In this document: positions 51,864-61,141 of the stretch, in pieces | Layout of the letters: every line of letters begins with the position of its first letter | Numbering within the stretch: the first letter of the stretch is position 1 | Assembly (NCBI RefSeq): GCF_900142805.1 | Contig: NZ_FRCF01000006.1 | Coordinates: forward strand, 1 to 64,000 | Direction: 5' to 3' | Length of the DNA: 64,000 bases | DNA from: Lacicoccus alkaliphilus DSM 16010 | Lineage (GTDB): Bacteria > Bacillota > Bacilli > Staphylococcales > Salinicoccaceae | Translations under genes and position numbers: made by a program | The notes under the pieces: generated by a model | Seen by the model: the letters and a program-made list of their open reading frames with translations, nothing else | Database searches by the model: none | Told to the model about the DNA's origin: nothing

Positions 51864-53169
51864 AGAGACCATCAAATCCATCGCCCTCTTCCTCCTGGTC
51901 ATCTCAAGCCTGGTCCTCACCCTGATGGTGTGGAGCTATGAACCCGAATTCTCTGAAGTGGAAACCGATGTCGAAAGGACCGCCAACATCGGGCCGGGTG
52001 AGCCGGTGCCGTTCACTTCCGTCATGCGTGCCTATCAGCTCGTCTGGGTGAATGACATGGATGTACAGGGGACGATCGAGGAAGAAGCGGTCGTCGGCAT
52101 ACGTGAGTACATCGATGGGACGGAAATTACGGACATCAATGTCTATAACAGTCTGAGCCGACTCTCACCTGGCACGGATGAAGATGGTGATGAAGAGTTC
52201 CTGATTGTGGACTATGCATCCGATATGCCGACGAAGTCGCTCTTCAAAGTGCTCGACTTCGAATATGAAGGTGACTACCCGGATTACAGCTACAACCGCA
52301 TCATCGTGGATCTGGTGGATGAACACGTCACCTTTTTCCTGATCAATGAAGACCTCGACAGGGTGGCGGTCGCGGCGACCGATCTTGAAAGTGACTATTT
52401 GAAATCGCTGCTTGAAGATCACAGTGACCTGTTTGAAGAATACTCGGCCGTCATCACCAATCAGCAGACTTCCAACAATAAGACGGCGATCTACGGTCCC
52501 ACCTCTCCCGGAGAAATGCCGGTAGAGACATTCCTTTATAATGTGGTCAGTGTGGAAGCTATAAACAACGTTCTCTTCATGGATGATGATTATACGATGG
52601 AAGGCGAGGAAGGCATCCATGTGTATGAAGGCGAAGACAATATAGCGACTTATAACAGTGAAACGTACACCTACTCCTACAATAATCTGGATGAATCCCC
52701 GACCGGCGGCAGCAACCCCCATCAGACGATACAGCGCGGGTTTTATTTCCTGACCTCGCATATCGGCATCGATCAGCGGCACATCCTGTTTGATTACATC
52801 ACGGATGAAAACCAATCGATATACCGGTCTTCGATGAACGGCCACTTCGTCTTCAGCGATGAAGTGACGACGACGATTTCCGTCAAACACGGTGAACATG
52901 CGGTTTATGAATACACCAGACCTTTGATCCGCGTGAATGCCCAGGTGCCCGGGGAAGAGAGCCGGGAACTCCCGCCCATAGAGAATGTCAGGTATGAAAT
53001 CGCGTTGAATGACAACCATGACCTTCAAAATGTCACGAAAATAACGGTCGGCTACAATATGACTTTTTCGACGGAAGAAAGTGAAATCAATGTTGTCAGG
53101 TATACACCGTCCTGGTACGTCAAATATGACGGCGAGTGGATGAGGTTCGATGAAGGGAGCTTGAGCTGA
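51856..53169 (+). CDS. walH: WalK regulator YycH (WalH)
   Basis: 437 residues with one N-terminal membrane helix (about 7-26) and a large extracytoplasmic acidic domain of the YycH family. With YycI it binds WalK at the membrane (inhibiting in Bacillus, activating in S. aureus). ATG at 51856 after GGGAGG, within the walK 3' end. It overlaps walI by one base. Confidence 0.9.
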   Translation: MNKETIKSIALFLLVISSLVLTLMVWSYEPEFSEVETDVERTANIGPGEPVPFTSVMRAYQLVWVNDMDVQGTIEEEAVVGIREYIDGTEITDINVYNSLSRLSPGTDEDGDEEFLIVDYASDMPTKSLFKVLDFEYEGDYPDYSYNRIIVDLVDEHVTFFLINEDLDRVAVAATDLESDYLKSLLEDHSDLFEEYSAVITNQQTSNNKTAIYGPTSPGEMPVETFLYNVVSVEAINNVLFMDDDYTMEGEEGIHVYEGEDNIATYNSETYTYSYNNLDESPTGGSNPHQTIQRGFYFLTSHIGIDQRHILFDYITDENQSIYRSSMNGHFVFSDEVTTTISVKHGEHAVYEYTRPLIRVNAQVPGEESRELPPIENVRYEIALNDNHDLQNVTKITVGYNMTFSTEESEINVVRYTPSWYVKYDGEWMRFDEGSLS

Positions 53170-53939
53170 TGGATTGGAAATTGACGAAGTCCCTCTATAT
53201 CATCGTGTTCCTATTGATGAATATCGCCCTGCTCTATATATATGTATATGAACATCGTGAATCCGTGAATGAAATCGAGCAATCCCCCGATATTTTGAGC
53301 CGCACCGATATAAATATGAGCAACATCGAAGAATATGAACCGGTAGAAATGAATATACTGACGGGCGCGGTCGAAGATTTTTCAAGTCAGGATGTGCTGC
53401 GTCAGGAAGTGGAACCGGAGCATGTGAGGGGGACGGAAATCGTTGTGGAATTCGAGGAAAGCGGACCGACGATGGTGGAGCGCAATCTTGAAAACTACAC
53501 GGACGAGTATGTTTACAGAGGGGAAGAATATAAGTATGATGAGATGATGAGCACCGGGGACCGTTTCATCTTCAACCAGGTTTACGAGGATTTTCCGATA
53601 TTCAATCATGAAGCGGCCCGGATCATTTTCGAAGGTGAAGGCCGTCAGGTCAAACTCATGGAACAGACGCGGCTGACGAATTTGCAGGAAAATGAATATA
53701 CATTGAACATTCAGGCGAAACCTCCTGTGGAAGTGGTCGAGGAGCTCTATGTATCAGAGGAAATATCCGATGAAGCGGTCATCAATGACGCCCGGCTCGG
53801 CTATTACATCATTCTTTCAGGTGATGAGAATGTCATGCTGAGGCCCAAATGGGAGCTGAATATAACAGATGAGGGTGAGACAAGGACCCTTTATGTGGAT
53901 GCAACAACAGATTCAGGTGAAATAATTGAAAGTGAGTGA
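53169..53939 (+). CDS. walI: WalK regulator YycI (WalI)
   Basis: 256 residues: N-terminal helix (about 9-28, IIVFLLMNIALLYIYVY) and a YycH/YycI-fold extracellular domain, strongly acidic. Partner of WalH. Its stop/start overlap with walH (TGATG) shows coupling. Confidence 0.9.
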   Translation: MDWKLTKSLYIIVFLLMNIALLYIYVYEHRESVNEIEQSPDILSRTDINMSNIEEYEPVEMNILTGAVEDFSSQDVLRQEVEPEHVRGTEIVVEFEESGPTMVERNLENYTDEYVYRGEEYKYDEMMSTGDRFIFNQVYEDFPIFNHEAARIIFEGEGRQVKLMEQTRLTNLQENEYTLNIQAKPPVEVVEELYVSEEISDEAVINDARLGYYIILSGDENVMLRPKWELNITDEGETRTLYVDATTDSGEIIESE

Positions 53940-53944
53940 ATGAC

Positions 53945-54733
53945 ATGAGAATGAGCGTGTTGGCCAGTGGATCATCAGGCAACAGCACTTATGTGGAAAC
54001 AGAAAAAGGCAGCCTGCTCATTGACGTGGGACTGACGTGCAAAAGAATAGAAGAAGGCCTGGGCCAGATCGGTACCTCCCTGAAAAATATAGACGGGATA
54101 TTGATCACCCATGAACACTCCGATCATATAAAAGGATTGAAGGTCATCGCAAAAAGGTATGACATCCCCATCTTTGCGAACGACCAGACATGGCAGCAGC
54201 TCGACAGGAAGAACATAGAAGTGCCATCCGAGCAGAAGTTTCACTTCAATCCGCTTGAGACGAAGGAGATCGTCGGCATGGATGTCCAGTCCTTCCACGT
54301 CTCCCATGATGCGATCGATCCGCAGTTCTACACTTTCATGAAAGATGGGAAGAAGCTCTCGGTGATCACCGATACAGGGTATGTATCCGATCAGATGAAA
54401 GGGATCATCAAGGAAAGCGACTGCTTCATATTCGAGAGCAATCATGATGTGGATATGCTCAGGATGGGCAGATACCCGTGGGTGACGAAACAGCGCATAC
54501 TCTCGGATGTCGGCCACGTTTCGAATGAAGACGCCGCCCACGCCATGAAAGACGTGATCACGGATAAGACGAAACGCATATATCTGAGTCACCTGAGCCT
54601 CGATAACAACATCAAAGAGCTCGCAAAAATGAGCGTGGAGCAGATACTGAGCCAGTATGACATCGATACGGATAATGAAATCCAGCTTCATCATACGGAT
54701 AAAAACACACCGACGGAGATCTATACGATTTAG
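53945..54733 (+). CDS. walJ: MBL-fold exonuclease-type protein YycJ (WalJ)
   Basis: 262 residues. Metal motif THEHSDHIKG, LASGSSGNSTYVE at the N-terminus, FESNHD and the LSHLSLDNN block are typical. YycJ is a 5'-3' DNA exonuclease linked to mismatch repair in Bacillus. The start is placed at ATG 53945 (MRMSVLASG); GTG 53936 and ATG 53951 are alternatives. Last gene of the wal operon; DnaA boxes begin right after its stop. Confidence 0.93.
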   Translation: MRMSVLASGSSGNSTYVETEKGSLLIDVGLTCKRIEEGLGQIGTSLKNIDGILITHEHSDHIKGLKVIAKRYDIPIFANDQTWQQLDRKNIEVPSEQKFHFNPLETKEIVGMDVQSFHVSHDAIDPQFYTFMKDGKKLSVITDTGYVSDQMKGIIKESDCFIFESNHDVDMLRMGRYPWVTKQRILSDVGHVSNEDAAHAMKDVITDKTKRIYLSHLSLDNNIKELAKMSVEQILSQYDIDTDNEIQLHHTDKNTPTEIYTI

Positions 54734-54734
54734 T

Positions 54735-54947
54735 TTATCCACGCCTGTGGGTAAACGGTGTGGGTGACTGTGGATAAATATACGCAAATGAGCCGCATCT
54801 CTGACTGGAGATGCGGCACTTTTTAATGATGACGGCTGATATGCGCATATGGATATTCATCTTTTACTGAATAGTTATCCACATAATATTGTGACTACTG
54901 TGGATAAAGTGTATTTTTTGTGAATAGTTTGATAAGATTGTGGATAA
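54735..54947. promoter_or_regulatory. DnaA-box cluster downstream of walJ
   Basis: Perfect boxes TGTGGATAA or TTATCCACA at 54769-54777, 54875-54883, 54899-54907 and 54939-54947, plus one-mismatch boxes at 54735 (TTATCCACG), 54746 (TGTGGGTAA) and 54919 (TGTGAATAG, two changes). A terminator-like hairpin GCCGCATCTC/GAGATGCGGC at about 54792-54817 lies between. About 28-29 kb from oriC. No gene in 54734-54986. Confidence 0.85.
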
Positions 54948-54986
54948 GTGTTCTATATGTTCAATAACTGACTGGAGGAACTTAAA

Positions 54987-55334
54987 ATGTCGAACTTACC
55001 GGACTGTCCAAGCTGCGGTTCCGAATACGCCTACGAAGACAGCGGCCTTTTGATCTGCCCCATGTGCGGGCATGAGTGGACGAAGGAATCGGAAGCGGAG
55101 GAAGAGGAAGCCGCACAGATAAAGGATGTAAACGGCAATGTGCTGAATGACGGGGATTATGTGTCCATCGTCAAGGATTTGAAAGTGAAAGGGTCTTCGA
55201 ATGTCATCAAGCAGGGGACGAAAATCAAAGGCATCAGGATCGTCGAGCCGGAAGACGGTCATGACCTCGACTGCAAAGTGCCGGGATTCGGCAAGATGGC
55301 ACTGAAATCTTCCGTCGTTAAGAAAATCGATTAA
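54987..55334 (+). CDS. PhnA/YjdM-family zinc-ribbon protein
   Basis: 115 residues: an N-terminal zinc ribbon (CPSCGSEYAYEDSGLLICPMCGHEW; cysteines 8, 11, 27 and 30 approximately) and a C-terminal beta domain (DVNGNVLNDGDYVSIVKDLKVKG). The family was named for phosphonate use in E. coli, but that role is not supported and no phn genes are near. ATG follows GGAGG. It is flanked on both sides by DnaA boxes, so DnaA might influence its promoter. Confidence 0.9.
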   Translation: MSNLPDCPSCGSEYAYEDSGLLICPMCGHEWTKESEAEEEEAAQIKDVNGNVLNDGDYVSIVKDLKVKGSSNVIKQGTKIKGIRIVEPEDGHDLDCKVPGFGKMALKSSVVKKID

Positions 55335-55379
55335 CAGGGTTGTGAGAAAATTTCAGAGTATTGCCGAATCGGAAACAAG

Positions 55380-55445
55380 TTATCCACAAAGCAGTGTGTA
55401 TATGGTGGGGATAACTGTGGATAACATTGGATAAATTGTGGATAT
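55380..55445. promoter_or_regulatory. DnaA-box cluster downstream of the PhnA-like gene
   Basis: Perfect boxes TTATCCACA (55380-55388) and TGTGGATAA (55416-55424), with TGGGGATAA (55406) and TGTGGATAT (55437) as one-mismatch copies, all within 66 bases. With the cluster at 54735-54947 it makes six perfect boxes in about 660 bp. Confidence 0.85.
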
Positions 55446-55527
55446 ATGACGAGTGGGACCCGGATGAATAGGGTTTCCACTCGTTTTTATGTTTTAATAT
55501 AGGTAATAAATATAAATGGTGATGTAT

Positions 55528-56283
55528 ATGACGGACTTATATGAAACTGAAGAGAAAATCAAAGATGTGGTGATGCTGGCTGCCCGGATCCTGCTTGAAG
55601 CCGGAGCGGAGGGCACCCGTGTGGAAGATACGATGACATATATATCTTCGGCACTCGGATACAAGGGGTCCAATAGTTTCGTGACGAATACGGTCGTCAC
55701 TTACCTGCTGCATAACGGCACGCATCCGCGCATATACAGGATCCAGACGCGGGACACCAACCTGATCCGCATATCGGAGACGAACCGTGTCTCCCGCCAT
55801 ATCGTCTCGGGTGAACTGTCCCTGGATGAGGCATGGGAGAAGCTGAACTACATCGATGAGGCAATCGATGATCACCCCCTGCCCTTCAAAGCTTTAGCCG
55901 GCGGCATGGTTGGACTCAGCTTCCTCTACCTGCAGGGCGGCATGATGATCGATGTGCCGACGGCCATTCTGGCGGGTGGCATCGGCTATTTCGTCACGGA
56001 GTATATTTCAAAGAAGGTTGAGACGCAGTTCATCCCGGAATTCATCGGTTCCTTCATCATCGCATTGCTTGCAGCCTTTGGCCATATGCTGATTCCCGGG
56101 GGCGAACTCAGCGTCATCATCATCTCGGCAGTCATGCCCATCGTGCCTGGTGTGCTCATCACGAATGCGATCCAGGATCTGTTCGGCGGCCATATGCTGA
56201 TGTCGATCACCAAACTCCTGGAAGCACTGGTCACCTCCTTCGGAATCGGTGCGGGCGTTGCGACGGTATTGATATTCTTATAA
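55528..56283 (+). CDS. Threonine/serine exporter ThrE, N-terminal half (DUF1212)
   Basis: 251 residues: a cytosolic N-terminal domain (AARILLEAGAEGTRVEDTM, SNSFVTNTVV) then about five membrane helices (from residue 115; GGIGYFVTEY, MPIVPGVLITNAIQDL). This is half of a ThrE-type exporter split into two genes, as usual in Firmicutes. ATG 55528 follows GGTGA; an ATG four codons upstream is possible. The partner follows 13 bases later. Substrate inferred from family only. Confidence 0.87.
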   Translation: MTDLYETEEKIKDVVMLAARILLEAGAEGTRVEDTMTYISSALGYKGSNSFVTNTVVTYLLHNGTHPRIYRIQTRDTNLIRISETNRVSRHIVSGELSLDEAWEKLNYIDEAIDDHPLPFKALAGGMVGLSFLYLQGGMMIDVPTAILAGGIGYFVTEYISKKVETQFIPEFIGSFIIALLAAFGHMLIPGGELSVIIISAVMPIVPGVLITNAIQDLFGGHMLMSITKLLEALVTSFGIGAGVATVLIFL

Positions 56284-56296
56284 GGGAGGGGCGGAC

Positions 56297-56764
56297 ATGT
56301 CCTGGCTTTTACATCTGATATTCAGCTTCACTTCATCTTTCTTCTTTGCCGTGCTCTTCGATGCACCGAAACGCCTCTTCTTCTTTGCAGGCGTGACCGG
56401 TGCGACCGGCTGGATCGTCAGCCGCATACTCCTTGAAGTGTTCAACATGCATGAAGTATACGCCACGATGTTCGGCAGCCTGGTGCTCGGCATCATGTGC
56501 CATCTGATGGCGAAGATGCTCAAGGAACCGGCGACGATGTTCATGGTCCCGGGCATCATCCCTTTCGTCCCCGGGGGCCTGGCGTACGAAGCGACCAGCC
56601 TCCTCGTCCAGTTCGAATATAACCAGTCGTTGAATACGATGCTCGAAGTCATACTGATCGCAGGCGGTGTCGCAGTCGGACTCCTGTTTGCGGATCAGCT
56701 CTCGAAACTCATCATCCATAAGAATAAAAACTATGCGGATGCGCGGTCGAGGAAAATGAACTGA
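56297..56764 (+). CDS. Threonine/serine exporter ThrE, C-terminal half (DUF3815)
   Basis: 155 residues with about five membrane helices and the family block MVPGIIPFVPGGLAYEA. ATG after GGGAGGGG. Works with the gene upstream. Confidence 0.87.
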   Translation: MSWLLHLIFSFTSSFFFAVLFDAPKRLFFFAGVTGATGWIVSRILLEVFNMHEVYATMFGSLVLGIMCHLMAKMLKEPATMFMVPGIIPFVPGGLAYEATSLLVQFEYNQSLNTMLEVILIAGGVAVGLLFADQLSKLIIHKNKNYADARSRKMN

Positions 56765-56851
56765 TTCCACACCATTTCCTGAAATTGTTTGGTTAATTTT
56801 TCCCGTTTCGGGGAAGAGGACTGCAAATTGGAAAAAGGAGACAGGGATAAT

Positions 56852-58258
56852 ATGAGTGCGGATCAGATCGGTTTTGCGTTATTATACTTAGGGTTGTTTT
56901 TGCTGCTTGGGAAATGGATCAGAATGCGTTCTGCGATGATGCAGAACCTCTTCCTCCCTGCTTCGGTCATCGGCGGGTTCCTCGCATTGATTGTAGGGCC
57001 GGAAATCCTCGGGCGGATCATGGGGAATTTCACCGGGGAGGACTCCTTCTGGGCGACGGGACTCGTGACGCCTGAAATCATGGAAGTATGGTCGGCACTT
57101 CCCGGCCTGATGATCAATATCGTATTTGCCACATTATTCATAGGGACGGTGCTCCCGAATCTGCAGCGGGTATGGGACATCGGTGGACCGCAGCTCGCTT
57201 TCGGCTGGACGCTCGGCTGGGGCCAGTACGTCGTCGGTCTGCTGCTTGCCATGCTTGTACTGGTGCCTTTCTACGATATGCCGCCATTCATCGGTGCCCT
57301 CATCGAAATCGGTTTCGAGGGCGGACACGGTACGGCAGCCGGCCTGCAGGATACATTTGTGGAACTGGGCTTTCCGGAAGCATATGATATCGCCGTCGGT
57401 CTCGCGACCGTCGGTATACTGACAGGGGTGGTCGCCGGTATTGCACTGATCAACTGGGGTGTGAGAAGAGATAAGGCGCAGATCATCACTGATGTCAAAG
57501 GTCTCTCACCGACGCAGAAAGCGGGCATCGTTGAACCTCAGGACCGCGGAAAAGGTGCCCAGAAGACTGTGAGACCCGAGTCGATTGATGCATTCACTTT
57601 CCATTTCACCATAGTCGGGGTGGCCATCCTCGTCGGTTACATCATTCTGCAGGGCATCACATGGCTCGAAGCCACACTCTTCGGATCGGACTTCATGACA
57701 TATGTACCGTTGTTCCCGCTGGCGATGATCGGTGGTTTCATCGTACAGATATTCGTGAGCAAGTTTGATGTATCGGAGCTGGTGGACCGGAACACGATCA
57801 CCAGCATACAGGGCTTTTCACTCGATATACTGATCACAAGTGCAATCGCAACCGTCTCCATTGCGGTCATCGGTGATTACCTTGTGCCGTTCCTGCTGCT
57901 GGCAGGCTTCGGTATTGCCTGGAATATATTCGGCTTCTTCGTCTTCGGCCCGAGGATGATGCCGGATTACTGGCTGGAGAGAGCCATCGGTGACTTCGGT
58001 CAGTCCACGGGTGTCACGGCGACAGGTCTGATGCTGATACGCGTCGCCGACCCGGAGATGAAATCACCGGCAACTGAAGGTTTCGGTTACAAACAGCTAG
58101 TGTTTGAACCGTTCCTCGGCGGCGGTCTCGTCACCGCATTATCCGCCCCGCTCATCTTCATGTGGGGGCCGTGGCCTTTCCTCCTTTTAGCGATCGCCAT
58201 GACGGTGCTCGGCCTCATCGTCGGACTGTTCTACTTCGGTAAAAGGAGACTCGGATAA
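56852..58258 (+). CDS. GltS-family sodium:carboxylate symporter, paralogue 2
   Basis: 468 residues with about 12 helices. Shares with the protein at 34026 the blocks FLPASVIGGFLALIVGPEIL, FEGGHGTAAGLQDTF and MLIRVADPEMKSPA. It differs in the first half (FIGTVLPNLQRVW) and has a longer central loop, so substrates may differ. ATG at 56852 lies after AAGGAGA; upstream in-frame codons are unlikely to be translated. It has its own terminator. Confidence 0.82.
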   Translation: MSADQIGFALLYLGLFLLLGKWIRMRSAMMQNLFLPASVIGGFLALIVGPEILGRIMGNFTGEDSFWATGLVTPEIMEVWSALPGLMINIVFATLFIGTVLPNLQRVWDIGGPQLAFGWTLGWGQYVVGLLLAMLVLVPFYDMPPFIGALIEIGFEGGHGTAAGLQDTFVELGFPEAYDIAVGLATVGILTGVVAGIALINWGVRRDKAQIITDVKGLSPTQKAGIVEPQDRGKGAQKTVRPESIDAFTFHFTIVGVAILVGYIILQGITWLEATLFGSDFMTYVPLFPLAMIGGFIVQIFVSKFDVSELVDRNTITSIQGFSLDILITSAIATVSIAVIGDYLVPFLLLAGFGIAWNIFGFFVFGPRMMPDYWLERAIGDFGQSTGVTATGLMLIRVADPEMKSPATEGFGYKQLVFEPFLGGGLVTALSAPLIFMWGPWPFLLLAIAMTVLGLIVGLFYFGKRRLG

Positions 58259-58287
58259 CGGATAAAAGTGAATATAAGCAGGACCAG

Positions 58288-58328
58288 AACGCTTCCCGGC
58301 GTACAGAATCCGGGAGCGTTCATTTTTA
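58288..58328 (+). terminator. Terminator after the second gltS-like gene
   Basis: AACGCTTCCCGG/CCGGGAGCGTT hairpin (one bulge) followed by CATTTTTATTTT. Confidence 0.85.
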
Positions 58329-58391
58329 TTTTATAAGGACATGTTAAAATAGAAATCAACAGGCAGTCGATGAACGGAAGGATGATGACGG

Positions 58392-58871
58392 ATGAAGATC
58401 ACTTTGATCACCGTGGGCAAACTGAAGGAGAAATACTGGGTGCAGGCGGTGGATGAATATAAGAAGCGGATCGGCAAGTATGCGAAAATCGAACTCATAG
58501 AAGTCGCCGATGAGAAAGAACCGAATAATGCGAGTGAGAAGGATATCGAGCAGATCAAGGATAAAGAAGCGGAACGGATTCTTGCGAAGATCAAAGACAC
58601 CCAGCACGTCGTGACGCTGGAGATACACGGGAAGACATATACGAGCGAGAAACTTGCAGTGGAATATCAGAGGTGGATGAATACGGGCAAGAGCGATGTC
58701 GTGTTCATCATCGGCGGCAGCAACGGCCTGGGAGAAGCGGTTAAAAAGAGAAGTGATCAGGAAATCAGCTTCGGCACCCTCACCTACCCCCACCAGATGA
58801 TGAAAGTCATGCTGATGGAGCAGATATTCAGGGTGAATAAGATATTGAGGAATGAAGCGTATCATAAGTAG
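58392..58871 (+). CDS. rlmH: 23S rRNA (pseudouridine-1915-N3) methyltransferase RlmH (OrfX)
   Basis: 159 residues, SPOUT fold: [16 protein letters not shown] at the N-terminus, [13 protein letters not shown] and [19 protein letters not shown] at the C-terminus, all canonical. It methylates pseudouridine 1915 in 23S rRNA helix 69. In staphylococci its 3' end is the integration site of SCC elements; the key sequence is preserved here. Confidence 0.98.
   Translation: MKITLITVGKLKEKYWVQAVDEYKKRIGKYAKIELIEVADEKEPNNASEKDIEQIKDKEAERILAKIKDTQHVVTLEIHGKTYTSEKLAVEYQRWMNTGKSDVVFIIGGSNGLGEAVKKRSDQEISFGTLTYPHQMMKVMLMEQIFRVNKILRNEAYHK
58854..58871 (+). other. SCC-type attachment site in the rlmH 3' end
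   Basis: GAAGCGTATCATAAGTAG differs at two positions from GAAGCTTATCATAAGTAA, the common form of the staphylococcal chromosomal att site recognised by Ccr recombinases. A second direct copy was not found in the 5.1 kb to the right. Confidence 0.7.
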
Positions 58872-58949
58872 TGTGTGTTTCCGAATATTATTTATGATAA
58901 ATTCAATCTTATCACCGTAGATTGAATGAGAAATCTCAACATACTGAAG

Positions 58950-58987
58950 ACCACCTTCCAAAATCTTATTGGAAAGTGGTTGTTTTG
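58950..58987 (+). terminator. Terminator after rlmH
   Basis: ACCACCTTCCAA/TTGGAAAGTGGT hairpin followed by TGTTTTG. It lies 78 bases beyond the stop, between converging genes. Confidence 0.7.
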
Positions 58988-59040
58988 TGAAATCAAGCTG
59001 GCTTATTCATTAATGATCAGCGGATTGACTCCAAAGCTCC

Positions 59041-60252
59041 CTACCCTCTTCTCTTTGTAAGTGCATACGGGCCATGGACTTTCGCAAGTTCAAATAACGG
59101 GCTCCAGGCATTACGGTGTACCTTGGGTGACTTATGGCGGCCCAATCTCCTGATTTGTTGTTCGTAATAGGAAATCCCTATCATTCCTCCAAACATTTTA
59201 TCCAATGCCTTAATTTTTGTTGTGAGTCTTGGCAGTTTCGTGTCCCGGTACGTATTTGTCTTCAGTTGATTGGGTAATTGAGGGTTTAGGACGAGAGCTC
59301 TTGCCAACCCGATCATTGATACTTCAGTATGGGTGATTGCATGTATCATACTGTCTTTTTTATGGAATCCGCCGATCACTGCGATGGGGATATCGACTTC
59401 ACTGCTGATGCTTTCTGCATAATCCAGGAAGTAGACTTCACCTTCACCCATCATTTCAGGTTTTTCATAATCTCCACCTGAAATTTCGATATGATCAATA
59501 CCGAGTGCATCCATCTTTTTAATTACGGCAATCGAATCTTCGAATGAAAATCCTCCACCGCTAAAGTCTGTGGAATTAATTTTCAGGCTGATCGGGAACT
59601 CCTCCCCCAACGCCCTGCGCATACCGGTATATATATCGATCAAGAATTGCATGCGTTTCTCCAATGATCCGCCGTATGCATCATCTCTTTTATTGTCACG
59701 TGAAGATAAAAATTGACTCACCAAATATCCGTGCGCACCATGAATCTGGACCCCTGTAAAACCTGCTTTCTTAGCCACAGTTGCTGTTGTGACGAAACGG
59801 GCTGCTGCTTCCTGAATTTCACTGACCGTCATTTCTCTTGGCCGGTTGAATGCACTGCCTGCACTGCCGCTGATCGGTATTGCACTTGGGGCGATGGGTT
59901 GTTTTGATACTGATTTCGGACTTTGTTTTCCCGGATGATTGATTTGCATCCAGATGTGGCCGCCATTATTTTTGCCCGCTTCAGCCCAGCGTTTCAATAT
60001 ACCCATATCTCTTTCATCCTCGATGACGACATTCCCGGGTTCACCCAGGTGTCTGCGGTCTATCATCACGTTTCCAGTTATGGAGACTCCAATACCACCA
60101 TCCTCCCAGCTTTTATAAACATTGATCAATTCCTGGGTCGGGCGGTGTGCCTTATCAGCCATCCCTTCACTCATTGCACCTTTATATAGTCTATTTTTAA
60201 TGGTCACACCATTTCTCAGAGTTAATGGTTCAAATAACTTTTCCACTGACAC
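59041..60252 (-). CDS. NADH:flavin oxidoreductase / old yellow enzyme family
   Basis: About 403 residues, FMN TIM barrel. Family blocks are RNGVTIKNRLYKGAMSE, MQINHPGKQ, IHGAHGYLVSQFLSSRDNKRDDAYGGS (short form HGAHGYL..QFLS) and IAVIGGF; the C-terminus SMIGLARALVLNPQLP holds the phosphate-binding loop. Members reduce activated C=C bonds using NAD(P)H. The start is probably GTG at 60250-60252, eight bases after GAGGAG; an ATG seven codons upstream (60273) has worse spacing. First gene to the right of rlmH and convergent with it. The substrate is unknown. Confidence 0.88.
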   Translation of the reverse strand: MSVEKLFEPLTLRNGVTIKNRLYKGAMSEGMADKAHRPTQELINVYKSWEDGGIGVSITGNVMIDRRHLGEPGNVVIEDERDMGILKRWAEAGKNNGGHIWMQINHPGKQSPKSVSKQPIAPSAIPISGSAGSAFNRPREMTVSEIQEAAARFVTTATVAKKAGFTGVQIHGAHGYLVSQFLSSRDNKRDDAYGGSLEKRMQFLIDIYTGMRRALGEEFPISLKINSTDFSGGGFSFEDSIAVIKKMDALGIDHIEISGGDYEKPEMMGEGEVYFLDYAESISSEVDIPIAVIGGFHKKDSMIHAITHTEVSMIGLARALVLNPQLPNQLKTNTYRDTKLPRLTTKIKALDKMFGGMIGISYYEQQIRRLGRHKSPKVHRNAWSPLFELAKVHGPYALTKRRG

Positions 60253-60502
60253 CTTAGTTTCTCCTCTATTCATTTTAAAATACTTTTCCTTATGTGTACC
60301 CTGTGGATATATCATTTAATCTTTGGCCATGTGTGAACTCGAAACCGGCTTTCCGAGTGCGATCAGGTCAACAATCAGTCTTTATATTTTCCGGTTCGTG
60401 GGAACCATTCCCTTCCCTCAGATTTTTTCCAGTAAAAAACCTGAATGGAAGGGACGGTGGTAATTCAGTCATCTTATATATTGGAACCCTTCTACACTAC
60501 TC

Positions 60503-60919
60503 CTAAGAAAAATCCACGCCGTCTTTCCCGTTTGCATTGAGGGAGCCATAGGGCGATCCGGATCCCTTCTTTAAGGTTTTTCACTTTGATGACGGCAGCG
60601 GCCATGCAGCGCTCACCCGCGGAACCGAATGCTGCGCCGATGATATCCTTCACTGCCTCCTCAAGATTGTCGTCATCAAGGACGACTGTATGGTTTTTGG
60701 CCCCGGTCAGCGCCTGGACACGTTTAAGGTTATCTGTCCCTTTTTTATAGACATATTCCCCAACCGGCCTGGAACCGACGAAAGATACAGCTTTAAACTG
60801 ACAGCTTTAAGTTCATAATACTCCGGTAATGCTTGGATTGCAGGAATGTGTGCAGCGACCGCACACCCTGGATTCAACGGGCTTGCACCCACTATGCCCA
60901 CTCCAATTTTCTTCTCCAT
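60503..60919 (-). pseudogene. Chimeric remnant: Gfo/Idh oxidoreductase start fused to mmsA/iolA pieces
   Basis: Starts as an intact gene with ribosome site AGGTGA and MEKKIGVGIVGASPLNPGC, the NAD-binding start of a Gfo/Idh/MocA dehydrogenase (about 41 codons, to ELKAVS). The frame then shifts into a methylmalonate-semialdehyde dehydrogenase (MmsA/IolA) interior: [34 protein letters not shown] and [13 protein letters not shown] further jump leads to a match with the MmsA C-terminal region ([13 protein letters not shown]) and a stop at 60503-60505. TTAAAGCTGT occurs on both sides of the first junction. The parts suggest a lost inositol or valine catabolism cluster. No functional product is expected. 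Confidence 0.8.
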
Positions 60920-61094
60920 TTCAAATCACCTCACTTTTTTATTTGTTGCCTCAACCTGTCATTCTATGTAAGCACGGCGGGTACATAAATGTCTCTGTTT
61001 GTGACATGATCAACGGAAATTGATAATAGATATCTTTTAACCGTCACATAAATTGATATGGTTAGAGTTATTTTAAATAAGATAAATTAATGAA

Positions 61095-61129
61095 AAGCAG
61101 GATAGTATGAGAATATCACCATCCTGCTT
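61095..61129 (-). terminator. Hairpin after the fic gene
   Basis: AAGCAGGAT/ATCCTGCTT with a 17-base loop, followed on the minus strand by TTTCATTAATTT. The rest of 60920-61141 contains no gene. Confidence 0.5.
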
Positions 61130-61141
61130 AAATATATTCAA

